A stretch of DNA of 41,076 nucleotides from Deltaproteobacteria bacterium (GTDB lineage Bacteria > Desulfobacterota > Binatia > UBA9968), in assembly GCA_009379725.1 (NCBI GenBank), contig WHTF01000021.1:1-41076 (forward strand), given 5' to 3'. Of the stretch, positions 33,958 to 41,076 are shown piece by piece. The notes below the pieces were generated by a model, which had not been told where the DNA came from, made no database searches, and saw only the letters and a program-made list of their open reading frames with translations. Position 1 is the stretch's first letter, and every line of letters starts with the position of its first letter. Both the position numbers and the translations under genes were made by a program.

Positions 33958-34677
33958 ATGATTACAAAAGAAAACATCTTTACGGCGATCGCCGACGCCT
34001 GGTGGGAGCGAAAGCCCAAGATCGTCGAGTTCGTCAACAAACATTTAACCGTCGAAGGTGCGCGGATTTTCACTCCCGAGCACACTTACTTCGCCGATCA
34101 CTTTCCGCGCTGGTTCGGCAACGTGATCGCGAACTGCCCGCACCTCGAACCGCGCAGTTACATGATCGGCAATATGTACGTCGAGGAAGTTGATGATCCG
34201 ACGATTCACGATACCCATCACGGCAGCTTGGTGACGTTCGGCGAGGGTTTGGGGATGACGCGCGACGAGGTGCTGAACCACCTGCCTAGCATTGCGATGC
34301 GCATGGGCATTCATTATTGGGATAACATCAGTCGCACCCGCCCCTGGCTTGAAGGATTCGCTGCCATTGGCGCGCTAGAACTGACCAATCACGGAGAGTT
34401 AGCCGCCCGCTACGGAGAAACAGCGCTAAACTCACGTAAGAAGTGGCAACCACTCGGGCTGGATTCCAAATATCTCGTTCACTGGGAGGCTGCGGATGCG
34501 GCGGATCCGGACGAAGGCGGCCACGCAGACGAGACTGTGCGCATTATTGCGAAATATGCCAAAACAAAAGAGGAAGGACAGACCGTGCTTGAAGTTGTCC
34601 GGGAGAGCATCAATGTTTTTCGGTTCATTTACGACCAGATCGCCGACCGCGCCATCGCGGCCGGAAGATCCAGGTAG
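33958..34677 (+). CDS. Heme-oxygenase-like diiron (HDO, TenA/PqqC/CADD-like) protein
   Basis: A 239-aa all-helical protein of the iron-containing redox enzyme group. Probable iron ligands are E77 and H84 (VEEVDDPTIHDTHHG), E141 (GALELTNHGE) and H175 (YLVHWEAAD), with the same spacing as E81, H88, E142 and H174 of Chlamydia CADD. The usual H-x3-D-x2-H ending is replaced by an acidic stretch HWEAADAADPDEGGHADE, so the last two ligands may be D180 or D183 and H189. Family members use O2 for oxidative decarboxylation, C-C cleavage or cofactor ring oxidation. It is 11 bases before the Asp-box gene and downstream of the UbiD gene. The exact reaction is unknown. Confidence 0.72.
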   Translation: MITKENIFTAIADAWWERKPKIVEFVNKHLTVEGARIFTPEHTYFADHFPRWFGNVIANCPHLEPRSYMIGNMYVEEVDDPTIHDTHHGSLVTFGEGLGMTRDEVLNHLPSIAMRMGIHYWDNISRTRPWLEGFAAIGALELTNHGELAARYGETALNSRKKWQPLGLDSKYLVHWEAADAADPDEGGHADETVRIIAKYAKTKEEGQTVLEVVRESINVFRFIYDQIADRAIAAGRSR

Positions 34678-34688
34678 GGAGTCGAGTC

Positions 34689-35759
34689 ATGGAAGCAATT
34701 TTTGTCGGCACGTTAAATGGAATTTTTAAAATAAGTCGCGCAGCAAACGCATCATGGCAAGTCGAGTCGAAGAATCTTGCCGGCATGGAAGTGAACGTGC
34801 TCGCAGGTCATCCAAAGCGGCGCGAGATCGTTTACGCCGGTATTCGCGGCGGCGGTCTCTTTCGAACCGATGACATGGGCAAAAGCTGGCGTCGCCTTGG
34901 CGAAAAAGTTTTGTCCGACAAGATTCGCGCTCTCGCCCTCGATCCGTCGCAGCCGGAGACCGTCTATGTCGGCACCGAACCGCCGGCCTTATGGAGAAGC
35001 GGGGACGGCGGAAATAACTGGGAAGAGATAGTCGGCGTCGGTCGTTTGGCCAATGAAAGACAGTGGACTTATCCGGTGCCGGTGATTCAGCCGCATATTC
35101 GCAGTATCGCCATAGATCCTGGCAATTCGCGAAAGCTTTGCCTGGCTGCGCAAGTGGGAGGGGTTCTACTCAGCGAAGACAGCGGCGAATCATGGAACGA
35201 TGTGCGTTATCCCATCGACTTGGATGTGCACTCGGTAACATTCGATCCGGCGGACGGCGCGATTCTGTATGCAGCGACGGGGGGTGGAGAAAATTATCCG
35301 GACCCGACACCGCCTCCGAAGGGGAGGCCGCTCTATTGTTCCCGTGACGGCGGCAAGTCCTGGAAGTCTATCAGCGATAAGTTTCAACGGACTTATTCGG
35401 TGCCGGTTCGCGTGCACCCCGTACACTCGCAGACTCTATTTATCGGCGTCGCCGAGGAGCCGCCGCCGCTGTGGCTGAATCGGTCTACCAAGGCCAACGG
35501 CGCGCTCATGCGCAGCTCCGATGGCGGCGCTACTTGGCAGCAACTGGCGGGAGGATTCCCGAGTCCGTTTGAAAGCATGGTCGAGTGTATCGAGTTCGAT
35601 CCGGAAGCGCCGGATCATGTTTTCGTCGCCACTGGCGGCGAGGGCGCGCGATACATCAAGCTCGATAAGGGCGAGATTTTTCACAGCTCGGACTGCGGCG
35701 ATAATTGGCAGAAGCTGCCGTTGGTTTTTCCGATCATCTACGCGTTGGCGTTGCAGTAG
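34689..35759 (+). CDS. Asp-box (BNR) repeat beta-propeller protein
   Basis: A 356-aa protein with six Asp-box motifs (S/T-x-D-x-G-x-x-W) at about residues 60-67 (TDDMGKSW), 104-111 (SGDGGNNW), 162-169 (SEDSGESW), 218-225 (SRDGGKSW), 276-283 (SSDGGATW) and 333-340 (SSDCGDNW). Together they form a six- or seven-bladed propeller like sialidases and photosystem II factor Ycf48. No signal peptide is seen (MEAIFVGTLNGIFKI begins the first blade), so it is probably cytosolic. No sialidase catalytic Arg triad or FRIP motif was recognised, so it is unlikely to be an enzyme of that type. It is tightly coupled to the HDO gene (11 bases) and may be a scaffold or chaperone for it. Confidence 0.82.
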   Translation: MEAIFVGTLNGIFKISRAANASWQVESKNLAGMEVNVLAGHPKRREIVYAGIRGGGLFRTDDMGKSWRRLGEKVLSDKIRALALDPSQPETVYVGTEPPALWRSGDGGNNWEEIVGVGRLANERQWTYPVPVIQPHIRSIAIDPGNSRKLCLAAQVGGVLLSEDSGESWNDVRYPIDLDVHSVTFDPADGAILYAATGGGENYPDPTPPPKGRPLYCSRDGGKSWKSISDKFQRTYSVPVRVHPVHSQTLFIGVAEEPPPLWLNRSTKANGALMRSSDGGATWQQLAGGFPSPFESMVECIEFDPEAPDHVFVATGGEGARYIKLDKGEIFHSSDCGDNWQKLPLVFPIIYALALQ

Positions 35760-35789
35760 CTGATCGGCCTTTGTGTCTCAAGGTAAACC

Positions 35790-36542
35790 GTGCCGAATGA
35801 TTCACCCATAGCTTTAATCACCGGCGGCGACTCGGGTATCGGCTTGGCTATTGCCCGCAAGTTCGTGACGGAGGGTTACTTCGTGGCGATTTGCGGAACT
35901 GATCGAAAGAAGGGCGAGCGCGCTTTAGCAACTTTGTCACCACCGAAGTCGGCGGCGGCCTATATTGTCGCCGATGTCCGTAAAGAAAGGCAGATTCAGA
36001 AAATGATTGGCAGGGTGATCGCTCGTTTCGGCCGATTGGATTTGCTGTGCAATAACGCCGGCATTCAAAAACTCTCTGCCCTTGAGGCTGCTTCTTCAGC
36101 GCTTTGGGACGAGGTAATTTCGGTGAATGCACGCGGCGTTTTTCTTTGCACCAAGTATGCATTGCCTCATTTGAAAAGAACCAAGGGCTCTATTATCAAC
36201 ATCAGCTCAATCGGCGGTCTGGTTGGTTACGCCGGTGGTAGCGCATACTGTGCGTCAAAAGCCGCGGTTATTATGATGACCAAAACCTTCGCTCTCGAGC
36301 TCGCTGGCTGCGATGTTCGGGTAAACTGTATCTGCCCCGGCGCCACACGGACTCCGATGATTCCCGCAGAAAAGCTCAAAGATCTGCCAAAGCAGGTTCC
36401 CCTGGGGCGGGTCGGTGAGCCTGAAGACGTTGCCGAGATGGCGTTGTTTCTTGCTTCAGATCGCGCCCGGCAAATCACCGGCGGCGTTTTTGTCGTCGAT
36501 GGAGGAATTACCGCGGGCCGACCCAGGCTCAGCCAGGTTTAG
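35790..36542 (+). CDS. SDR family NAD(P)-dependent oxidoreductase
   Basis: A classical short-chain dehydrogenase, 250 aa. The cofactor motif TGGDSGIG is at 11-18 and the structural motif CNNAG at 87-91. Ser150, Tyr163 and Lys167 form the catalytic set (INISS, SAYCASKAA). The motif VNCICPGATRTPM follows, and the C-terminal ITGGVFVVDGGIT is as expected. It likely interconverts an alcohol and a ketone or 3-oxoacyl group. The start is GTG 35790, 30 bases after the Asp-box gene. There is no clear ribosome site. The substrate is unknown; position suggests the same pathway as the UbiD and HDO proteins. Confidence 0.92.
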   Translation: MPNDSPIALITGGDSGIGLAIARKFVTEGYFVAICGTDRKKGERALATLSPPKSAAAYIVADVRKERQIQKMIGRVIARFGRLDLLCNNAGIQKLSALEAASSALWDEVISVNARGVFLCTKYALPHLKRTKGSIINISSIGGLVGYAGGSAYCASKAAVIMMTKTFALELAGCDVRVNCICPGATRTPMIPAEKLKDLPKQVPLGRVGEPEDVAEMALFLASDRARQITGGVFVVDGGITAGRPRLSQV

Positions 36543-36683
36543 CATATATTCGGAGTAGCAGGCGCCGCATCGATAATTAAGGCTTCAGTTTTTCGCCGGG
36601 TTAATAAAATCGAAATTTCATTGAATGTCGTACCGGGTTTTCGCTTGACAGCTACGAGTCTAGGTAATACTCCCGATTGAGTC

Positions 36684-38204
36684 ATGGCGACAACAACGGG
36701 ACGAAGAAGTTTTACTGCAGGCGTGCTCGACCGGATCGAACGATGCGGCAACAAGCTGCCGCATCCGTTCATTCTCTTCGTGCTTTTTTCCCTTGCGGTT
36801 CTGGTGCTTTCCTGGCTCGCCCATGCTTTGGGCCTATCGGTCACTCATCCACTGACGGGGAAACCGATTGTCGCCGTCAATCTTCTCGATCGCCAGGGGA
36901 TTCAAAACATCATCACCAAGGCGGTCGGCAATTTTACCGGCTTTGCTCCGCTCGGCACGGTGCTGGTCGCCATGATCGGCGTCGGCGTGGCCGAGCGCAG
37001 CGGCCTTTTTTCGGCGGCGCTCAAAGGCTTCATAAAAAGCGTGCCGCAATGGCTGATTACCGCCGCGCTGGTCTTTGCCGGTGTCAATGCCAGCCTCACC
37101 GTCGATGCGGGATACGTCATTCTCGTGCCTCTCGGCGCCGTGTTGTTTGCTCAAGTCGGCCGTCATCCCATCGCCGGACTGGCAGCAGCCTTTGCGGGTG
37201 TATCCGGCGGGTTCAGCGCCAATCTGTTTCTGACTCCCCTCGACCCGCTTTTGGCCGGCCTCACGCAGGAGGCCGCCCGGCTCTACGATCCAAGCTACGT
37301 CGTCCCGGCCACCGCCAATTATTATCTCATGGTCGCGTCCACTTTCTTGCTGACTCTCATCGGCGCGGCGGTCACCAATTGGATCGTCGAGCCCAGACTG
37401 GGACCTTATCGATCCGAGGACGATCGAGAATCGAATGTTCTTCTTGCCGGAGAACGGCGCGGATTGGCGGCCGCTGGATTGGTCCTGCTATTTGAGATCG
37501 TTTTGCTGCTGTTCCTGGTCGTTCCCGATAACGCGCTCCTGCGCGACGCCAAGGGCGGCCTCGAGCCGTTTTTCCAGGGGATGGTGGTTTTGATGTCGCT
37601 GGGCTTCTTGTTCCCAGCTCTTGCTTATGGCATGAGGGCGGGAACCATTAAGAGTAACCGAGACGTCGGGCGGATGATTGATGAGACGCTTGGAACAATG
37701 GGGAGCTATATCGCCCTTGCTTTCGCGGCGAGCCAGTTCGTCGCCTACTTCGCCTGGTCCAACCTCGGTCTGATTCTCGCCGTCAGCGGCGCCGACTTGC
37801 TGCAAGCGTCAGGGTTGTCGGGAATCCCGCTTGTGCTTTTATTTATCTTTGTCTGTGCCGCCATCGATCTCTTCGTCGCCAGCGCCTCGGCCAAATGGGC
37901 GGTTGTCGGCCCGGTGTTTGTGCCCATGCTGATGATTATGGGTTTCTCCCCTGAGCTTACGCAGGGGGCTTACCGTATCGGCGATTCTTTCACCAACATC
38001 ATCACTCCTCTCATGCCGTACATGCCACTGGTCATCGCCTTCGCCCAGAAATACCAACCCCGCATCGGCCTGGGGACATTGCTGACATTGATGCTGCCGT
38101 ATTCGATTGCCTTCGCCCTCGGTTGGACCGTCTTGCTCACAGCATGGCTTCTATTAGGAATTCCACTCGGCCCGGGCTCAGGCGTTGTTTACCCGCCCAT
38201 GTAA
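36684..38204 (+). CDS. AbgT family transporter
   Basis: A 506-aa inner-membrane carrier with about eleven to thirteen hydrophobic segments. The AbgT family landmarks are the N-terminal GNKLPHPFILFVLFSL, FTGFAPLGTVLVAMIGVGVAE near 90-110, the hairpin region GVSGGFSANLFLTPLDPLLAGL, WSNLG in a later helix and the C-terminal ITPLMPYMPLVIAFAQ. The family includes E. coli AbgT (p-aminobenzoyl-glutamate uptake) and Neisseria MtrF (drug or sulfonamide export), driven by an ion gradient. A TTGACA at 36645 with TAATAC at 36665 is present upstream, but the 14-base spacer is too short for a normal promoter. The gap to the SDR gene is 141 bases. Confidence 0.92.
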   Translation: MATTTGRRSFTAGVLDRIERCGNKLPHPFILFVLFSLAVLVLSWLAHALGLSVTHPLTGKPIVAVNLLDRQGIQNIITKAVGNFTGFAPLGTVLVAMIGVGVAERSGLFSAALKGFIKSVPQWLITAALVFAGVNASLTVDAGYVILVPLGAVLFAQVGRHPIAGLAAAFAGVSGGFSANLFLTPLDPLLAGLTQEAARLYDPSYVVPATANYYLMVASTFLLTLIGAAVTNWIVEPRLGPYRSEDDRESNVLLAGERRGLAAAGLVLLFEIVLLLFLVVPDNALLRDAKGGLEPFFQGMVVLMSLGFLFPALAYGMRAGTIKSNRDVGRMIDETLGTMGSYIALAFAASQFVAYFAWSNLGLILAVSGADLLQASGLSGIPLVLLFIFVCAAIDLFVASASAKWAVVGPVFVPMLMIMGFSPELTQGAYRIGDSFTNIITPLMPYMPLVIAFAQKYQPRIGLGTLLTLMLPYSIAFALGWTVLLTAWLLLGIPLGPGSGVVYPPM

Positions 38205-38316
38205 TCGCTGGCGATAGAGAACGCTGCGAGGCTGTCCATTGACTCAAACTTCGCCGGGGTTACTCTCTTTACATTACAAGTGAGATTGAATCGGTATTTT
38301 ATCACTGGTTGCATCA

Positions 38317-39093
38317 ATGCAATTGAAATCCCAAACAATGCCGCAGTGCCGCATAGGCACATCCGGGTTTCACTACAAGCACTGGAGAGGAATTTATTAC
38401 CCGGAGAAACTGTCTCCCAAGCAATGGTTCGCCTATTACTCCTCGCGCTTCGATACAGTTGAGCTTAATAACACCTTCTATCGTTTGCCGTCGGAAGAGT
38501 CTTTCGACGCGTGGCGAGCCGGCGCTCCGGACGGATTCTGTTTTGCCGTAAAATTCAGCCGCTACGGCTCGCACATGATGAAACTGAAAAATCCCAAGGA
38601 CACCATCCGGCGATTTACTGAGCGCGCCAAGCGCCTTAAGGATCACCTGGGTCCGATCCTTGTGCAGCTCCCGCCGAAGTGGGACGTTAACGCGGAAAGG
38701 TTGAGAGACTTTCTTAAGGCCGCACACCCGAGATACCGGTGGACCGTGGAATTTCGCGATCCGCGCTGGTTCACCAAGGAAATTTACGATGTGCTGCGGC
38801 GGTATCGCGCCGCTTTGTGTATCCACGACATGATCGCCGATCACCCGCGGGAGATTACCGCCGATTGGGTGTACATGCGATTTCACGGTGGCCATTATGA
38901 CGGTAATTACGATGACGGGATACTTAGGGTCCATGCGAAAGAAATAAACGGTTATTTAACGTCCGGATTGGACGTTTACGTCTACTTCAACAATGATTTG
39001 CATGGCCACGCGGTGAAAAATGCAGCAACATTAAAGACGATCTTATTCAGTCCGGTGGCTCGTTGGCCCGGCAGGGCCCGAGAATCGTCATGA
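38317..39093 (+). CDS. DUF72 domain-containing protein
   Basis: A 258-aa TIM-barrel-like protein of the YecE/DUF72 family. It starts RIGTSGFHYKHWRGIYYPE, then shows YSSRFDTVELNNTFYRLP, FAVKFSRYGSHM, LGPILVQLPPKW, VEFRDPRW, ADWVYMRFHG and YVYFNND, all standard DUF72 blocks. The function of the family is not established. The start may be ATG 38317 or 38338, with no ribosome site at either. Its last 47 bases overlap the end of the convergent small gene at 39047. Confidence 0.88.
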   Translation: MQLKSQTMPQCRIGTSGFHYKHWRGIYYPEKLSPKQWFAYYSSRFDTVELNNTFYRLPSEESFDAWRAGAPDGFCFAVKFSRYGSHMMKLKNPKDTIRRFTERAKRLKDHLGPILVQLPPKWDVNAERLRDFLKAAHPRYRWTVEFRDPRWFTKEIYDVLRRYRAALCIHDMIADHPREITADWVYMRFHGGHYDGNYDDGILRVHAKEINGYLTSGLDVYVYFNNDLHGHAVKNAATLKTILFSPVARWPGRARESS

Positions 39094-39400
39094 TGATGAT
39101 GCCGCGGCGCAGGTCGCGCGGGCTTCCCAGGAGCGACGTTTTAGAAGAACGCCTTTGGGAGCGGAAAACGGAAATTGCCGGTACCCGCGATCGAGGAGCG
39201 CGGGTATCGGCCGGGTTCGGCGCGGGCGGTGGCGCAGCGGTCGGAACAATACGCGATTGGCGCCGCATGGGCTCTTTGGGCTCTTGGCGCGGCAGTTGGT
39301 TCGCCAGGCGCCCCTTGATCCGCTGCAGTATGAAATTGAGCAGCGGCGCAAGGATAAAAATGATAACAAGAAGAATCTGTTCGAAAGTTATGTTGCGCAT
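39047..39400 (-). CDS. Small membrane-anchored protein of the floA operon
   Basis: A 117-aa protein whose N-terminus (TFEQILLVIIFILAPLLNFIL) is one membrane helix, followed by a long basic, Pro- and Arg-rich, probably disordered cytoplasmic tail. It starts 11 bases after the floA stop on the same strand, so it is likely cotranscribed and could work with FloA at the membrane. I do not recognise a family. The C-terminal 16 codons overlap the convergent DUF72 gene. The tail sequence has low complexity, so the true end of the useful protein is uncertain, but the anchored N-terminus and operon position support a real gene. Confidence 0.6.
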   Translation of the reverse strand: MRNITFEQILLVIIFILAPLLNFILQRIKGRLANQLPRQEPKEPMRRQSRIVPTAAPPPAPNPADTRAPRSRVPAISVFRSQRRSSKTSLLGSPRDLRRGIIIMTILGPCRANEPPD

Positions 39401-39411
39401 CGCGGGCGCCT

Positions 39412-40392
39412 TTACCGTTTCTGGGTCGTAGTTGGGTCTTCGCCGGTTTCGGCGATGGAATCGCGCATCGCGGTATCGGCTTGTACGTTCTTCATTCGAT
39501 AGTAATCCATGATGCCGAGATTGCCGTTCCGGAAAGCCTCAGCCATAGCGCGCGGCACCTCCGCCTCAGCTTCGACGACGCGGGCGCGCATCTCCTGCTC
39601 TAACGCCACGGCCATTGCCCGTCGCTCCTCGGCCTTGGCTTGAGCGATCTGCTTGTCAGCATCGGCTTGATCTATTTGCAGCTTCGCGCCAATGTTCTGA
39701 CCGACATCGACGTCGGCGATATCGATGGAAAGGATCTCGTAGGCCGTTCCCGCATCCAGTCCTTTACTCAGTATATTCTTTGAAATGTGATCGGGATTTT
39801 CCAGCACAGCCTTGTGCGTCGCCGCGGAGCCGATGGTGCTCACCATGCCCTCGCCGACCCGCGCGATGACCGTCTCCTCGCCCGCGCCGCCGACCAGCCG
39901 GTCAATGTTGGTGCGCACCGTCACGCGAGAGACCGCCATGAGCTGGATTCCGTCTTTCGCGACGGCGGCGATTTTCGGCGTCTCGATCACCTTGGGGATG
40001 ACCGACATCTTCACCGCCTCCACTATATCACGCCCGGCGAGATCTATGGCGGCGGCCCGCTTGAAGGGCAAAGCGATGTTGGCCTTGTCCGCCGAGATCA
40101 TGGCGTTCACCACCCTGACAACGTTGCCGCCTGCAAGATAGTGCGCCTCGAGATCGTTGAGCGGTATATCCAGCCCGGCTTTTACGGCGCTGATGCGCGC
40201 CGTGACTACGGTGCTCGGCGGCACCCGGCGCAAGCGCATGCCGATCAGGGTGAAGAGTCCGACGTAGGCGCCCGACGCCCATGCGGCGATCCACAATGGT
40301 AGCGGGACGAAATACAAAATAAACGCCAATCCGACTACGATTAGTATCAGTAGGGCCAAGCCTCCTGTTAAACCGGTTTCTATTCCCGTCAT
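39412..40392 (-). CDS. floA: Flotillin-like protein FloA
   Basis: A 326-aa membrane scaffold of bacterial functional microdomains. The N-terminal hydrophobic hairpin spans about residues 10-55 ([20 protein letters not shown], then [19 protein letters not shown]). The SPFH-like core has [42 protein letters not shown], and [22 protein letters not shown] coiled, Ala/Glu-rich segment [19 protein letters not shown] follows, and the C-terminal [13 protein letters not shown] is characteristic of the YqfA/FloA group. The start codon overlaps the NfeD stop as ATGA. The nfeD-floA pair is the common bacterial arrangement. Confidence 0.95.
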   Translation of the reverse strand: MTGIETGLTGGLALLILIVVGLAFILYFVPLPLWIAAWASGAYVGLFTLIGMRLRRVPPSTVVTARISAVKAGLDIPLNDLEAHYLAGGNVVRVVNAMISADKANIALPFKRAAAIDLAGRDIVEAVKMSVIPKVIETPKIAAVAKDGIQLMAVSRVTVRTNIDRLVGGAGEETVIARVGEGMVSTIGSAATHKAVLENPDHISKNILSKGLDAGTAYEILSIDIADVDVGQNIGAKLQIDQADADKQIAQAKAEERRAMAVALEQEMRARVVEAEAEVPRAMAEAFRNGNLGIMDYYRMKNVQADTAMRDSIAETGEDPTTTQKR

Positions 40393-41076
40393 TTGTCACC
40401 CCTTTCAGTTTTTGCACGGTGTCGGCGCACGACGATACGGTTGCCGTCGACGCGGCTTACAATGATCGGTGCTTGAGACTCGATAAACTCCCCGTCTGAT
40501 ACGACGTCGATCCGCTGATCTTCAATCTCTGCAAGACCAGCCGGCCGCAACGGCGAGAGCGTCATCCCCTGTTTGCCGAGCCAACTGAGATCGCTTTCGG
40601 GTGCTGAGGCATACCCCTGTCCGGCGCCAAGACCTGCTTCAAGAATCAGCCGGCGGCCAAAAGGCAGACGCGGCAACCAGCGCAGCATCAGGATACTGGC
40701 CAGCACAGCAAGGAGCAAGGAAAAAACGACATGACTCACGACCGTGAGAATATGCTCCCACGTGGCTCCCCCGCCGATCTTGCTCAGGCTGAGGCCGGCC
40801 AGCAAAGCGCCAATACCGGCGACGCCCGCGATCCCGAAACCGGGAATAACGAAGGCTTCTAAAAATAGCAGCACAAGACCGGCGCCGAAAAGCAACAGCT
40901 CTTCCCATCCTGCCAGCTGAACCAGCCAATGGCCCCAGAAAAACAGCGCCAGACTGGTGATACCTATGGCACCGGGGACGCCAAAGCCGGGCGTGCGGAT
41001 TTCCAGGATGATGCCAAGCATCCCAACCGTCATGAGCAGAGAGCTGAGCACCGGGTGAGTGAGGAAACGAACCAGA
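40389..41076 (-). CDS. NfeD family membrane protein, N-terminus beyond window
   Basis: The frame is open through the right window edge; upstream of the GTG at 41051 it reads LVRFLTHPV, which aligns with the linker before the membrane part of long NfeD proteins. The window holds about 229 codons: several membrane helices with [15 protein letters not shown] and the [21 protein letters not shown] repeat, a cytoplasmic loop, and a C-terminal OB-fold ([30 protein letters not shown]). Long NfeD carries a ClpP-like serine protease domain at the N-terminus, which would lie outside. It is coupled to floA by a 4-base overlap, and NfeD-flotillin pairs act together in membrane microdomains. Confidence 0.9.
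   Translation of the reverse strand, partial: LVRFLTHPVLSSLLMTVGMLGIILEIRTPGFGVPGAIGITSLALFFWGHWLVQLAGWEELLLFGAGLVLLFLEAFVIPGFGIAGVAGIGALLAGLSLSKIGGGATWEHILTVVSHVVFSLLLAVLASILMLRWLPRLPFGRRLILEAGLGAGQGYASAPESDLSWLGKQGMTLSPLRPAGLAEIEDQRIDVVSDGEFIESQAPIIVSRVDGNRIVVRRHRAKTERGDK

Noticed and set aside
34689-35759. Sialidase annotation for the Asp-box protein
   Set aside because: Asp boxes are shared by many propellers; no FRIP motif or catalytic Arg triad and no signal peptide were seen.
36645-36670. Promoter TTGACA/TAATAC before the AbgT gene
   Set aside because: Good hexamers, but the spacer is 14 bases, too short for a standard sigma70 promoter.
36677-37495. 272-codon frame overlapping the AbgT gene on the same strand
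   Set aside because: Its product is rich in Arg, His and Ser, while the other frame is a typical AbgT membrane protein.
38239-38266. Promoter TTGACT/TACTCT before the DUF72 gene
   Set aside because: The -10 matches only three of six positions; chance occurrence is likely.
1-41076. tRNA genes, rRNA genes, CRISPR arrays, insertion sequences, attachment sites
   Set aside because: No T-loop motif, no rRNA-like segment, no regularly spaced repeats and no transposase or integrase protein was found in reading both strands.

Overview
The window is a 41 kb piece of a bacterial chromosome of moderate GC content with compact gene packing: 38 protein genes supported, two of them cut by the window ends. 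No rRNA, tRNA, CRISPR array, transposase or phage gene was seen. The gene set (B12-dependent ribonucleotide reductase, Mla lipid transport without an mlaB, rpsO-pnp-M16-dut, purB-purSQL-purF, hyuA/hyuB, UbiD, several NMT1-type binding proteins, FloA/NfeD) suggests an uncultured Gram-negative of the old deltaproteobacterial sphere (Desulfobacterota, Binatota, Tectomicrobia or Rokubacteria type). This placement is an inference from family content and gene order only.

Left part, minus strand (1-7038). First comes a small accessory metabolic run: a luciferase-like flavin oxidoreductase (cut by the window edge), a formyltetrahydrofolate-using transferase/hydrolase, a gamma-carbonic-anhydrase-like protein, L-2-hydroxyglutarate oxidase and an ACMSD-like amidohydrolase. 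Two of these five lack a residue that is normally a metal ligand or catalytic. Upstream of it lies the phospholipid transport operon mlaE-mlaF-mlaD-mlaC.

Centre (7112-22855). This is mostly housekeeping on the plus strand: a tRNA1(Val)-type adenine methyltransferase, a DciA-like protein (minus), the class II ribonucleotide reductase nrdJ preceded by a promoter and two candidate NrdR boxes exactly 31 bases apart, a periplasmic retropepsin-like protein (minus), then rpsO, pnp, an M16 peptidase, dut, purB, purS, purQ, purL and purF. The purine genes overlap or nearly touch and supply four steps of IMP/AMP synthesis; purC is not among them.

Right part (23086-38204). After a stand-alone SWIB protein comes an accessory catabolic region. 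hyuA and two tandem hyuB genes run leftwards, and a GntR/FCD regulator runs rightwards from a shared control region holding a perfect 9+9 inverted repeat. Downstream of the regulator follow two lone NMT1/SsuA-type binding proteins, a UbiD decarboxylase, a heme-oxygenase-like diiron protein, a six-Asp-box protein, an SDR dehydrogenase and an AbgT-family transporter. Together they look like a regulated route for taking up and breaking down a carboxylated or amide/hydantoin-type compound; the substrate cannot be read from sequence. The gaps of this region carry several different fold-back repeats.

Right end (38317-41076). A DUF72 gene converges on, and slightly overlaps, a minus-strand membrane microdomain operon: NfeD (cut by the window end), flotillin-like FloA, and a small membrane-anchored protein.
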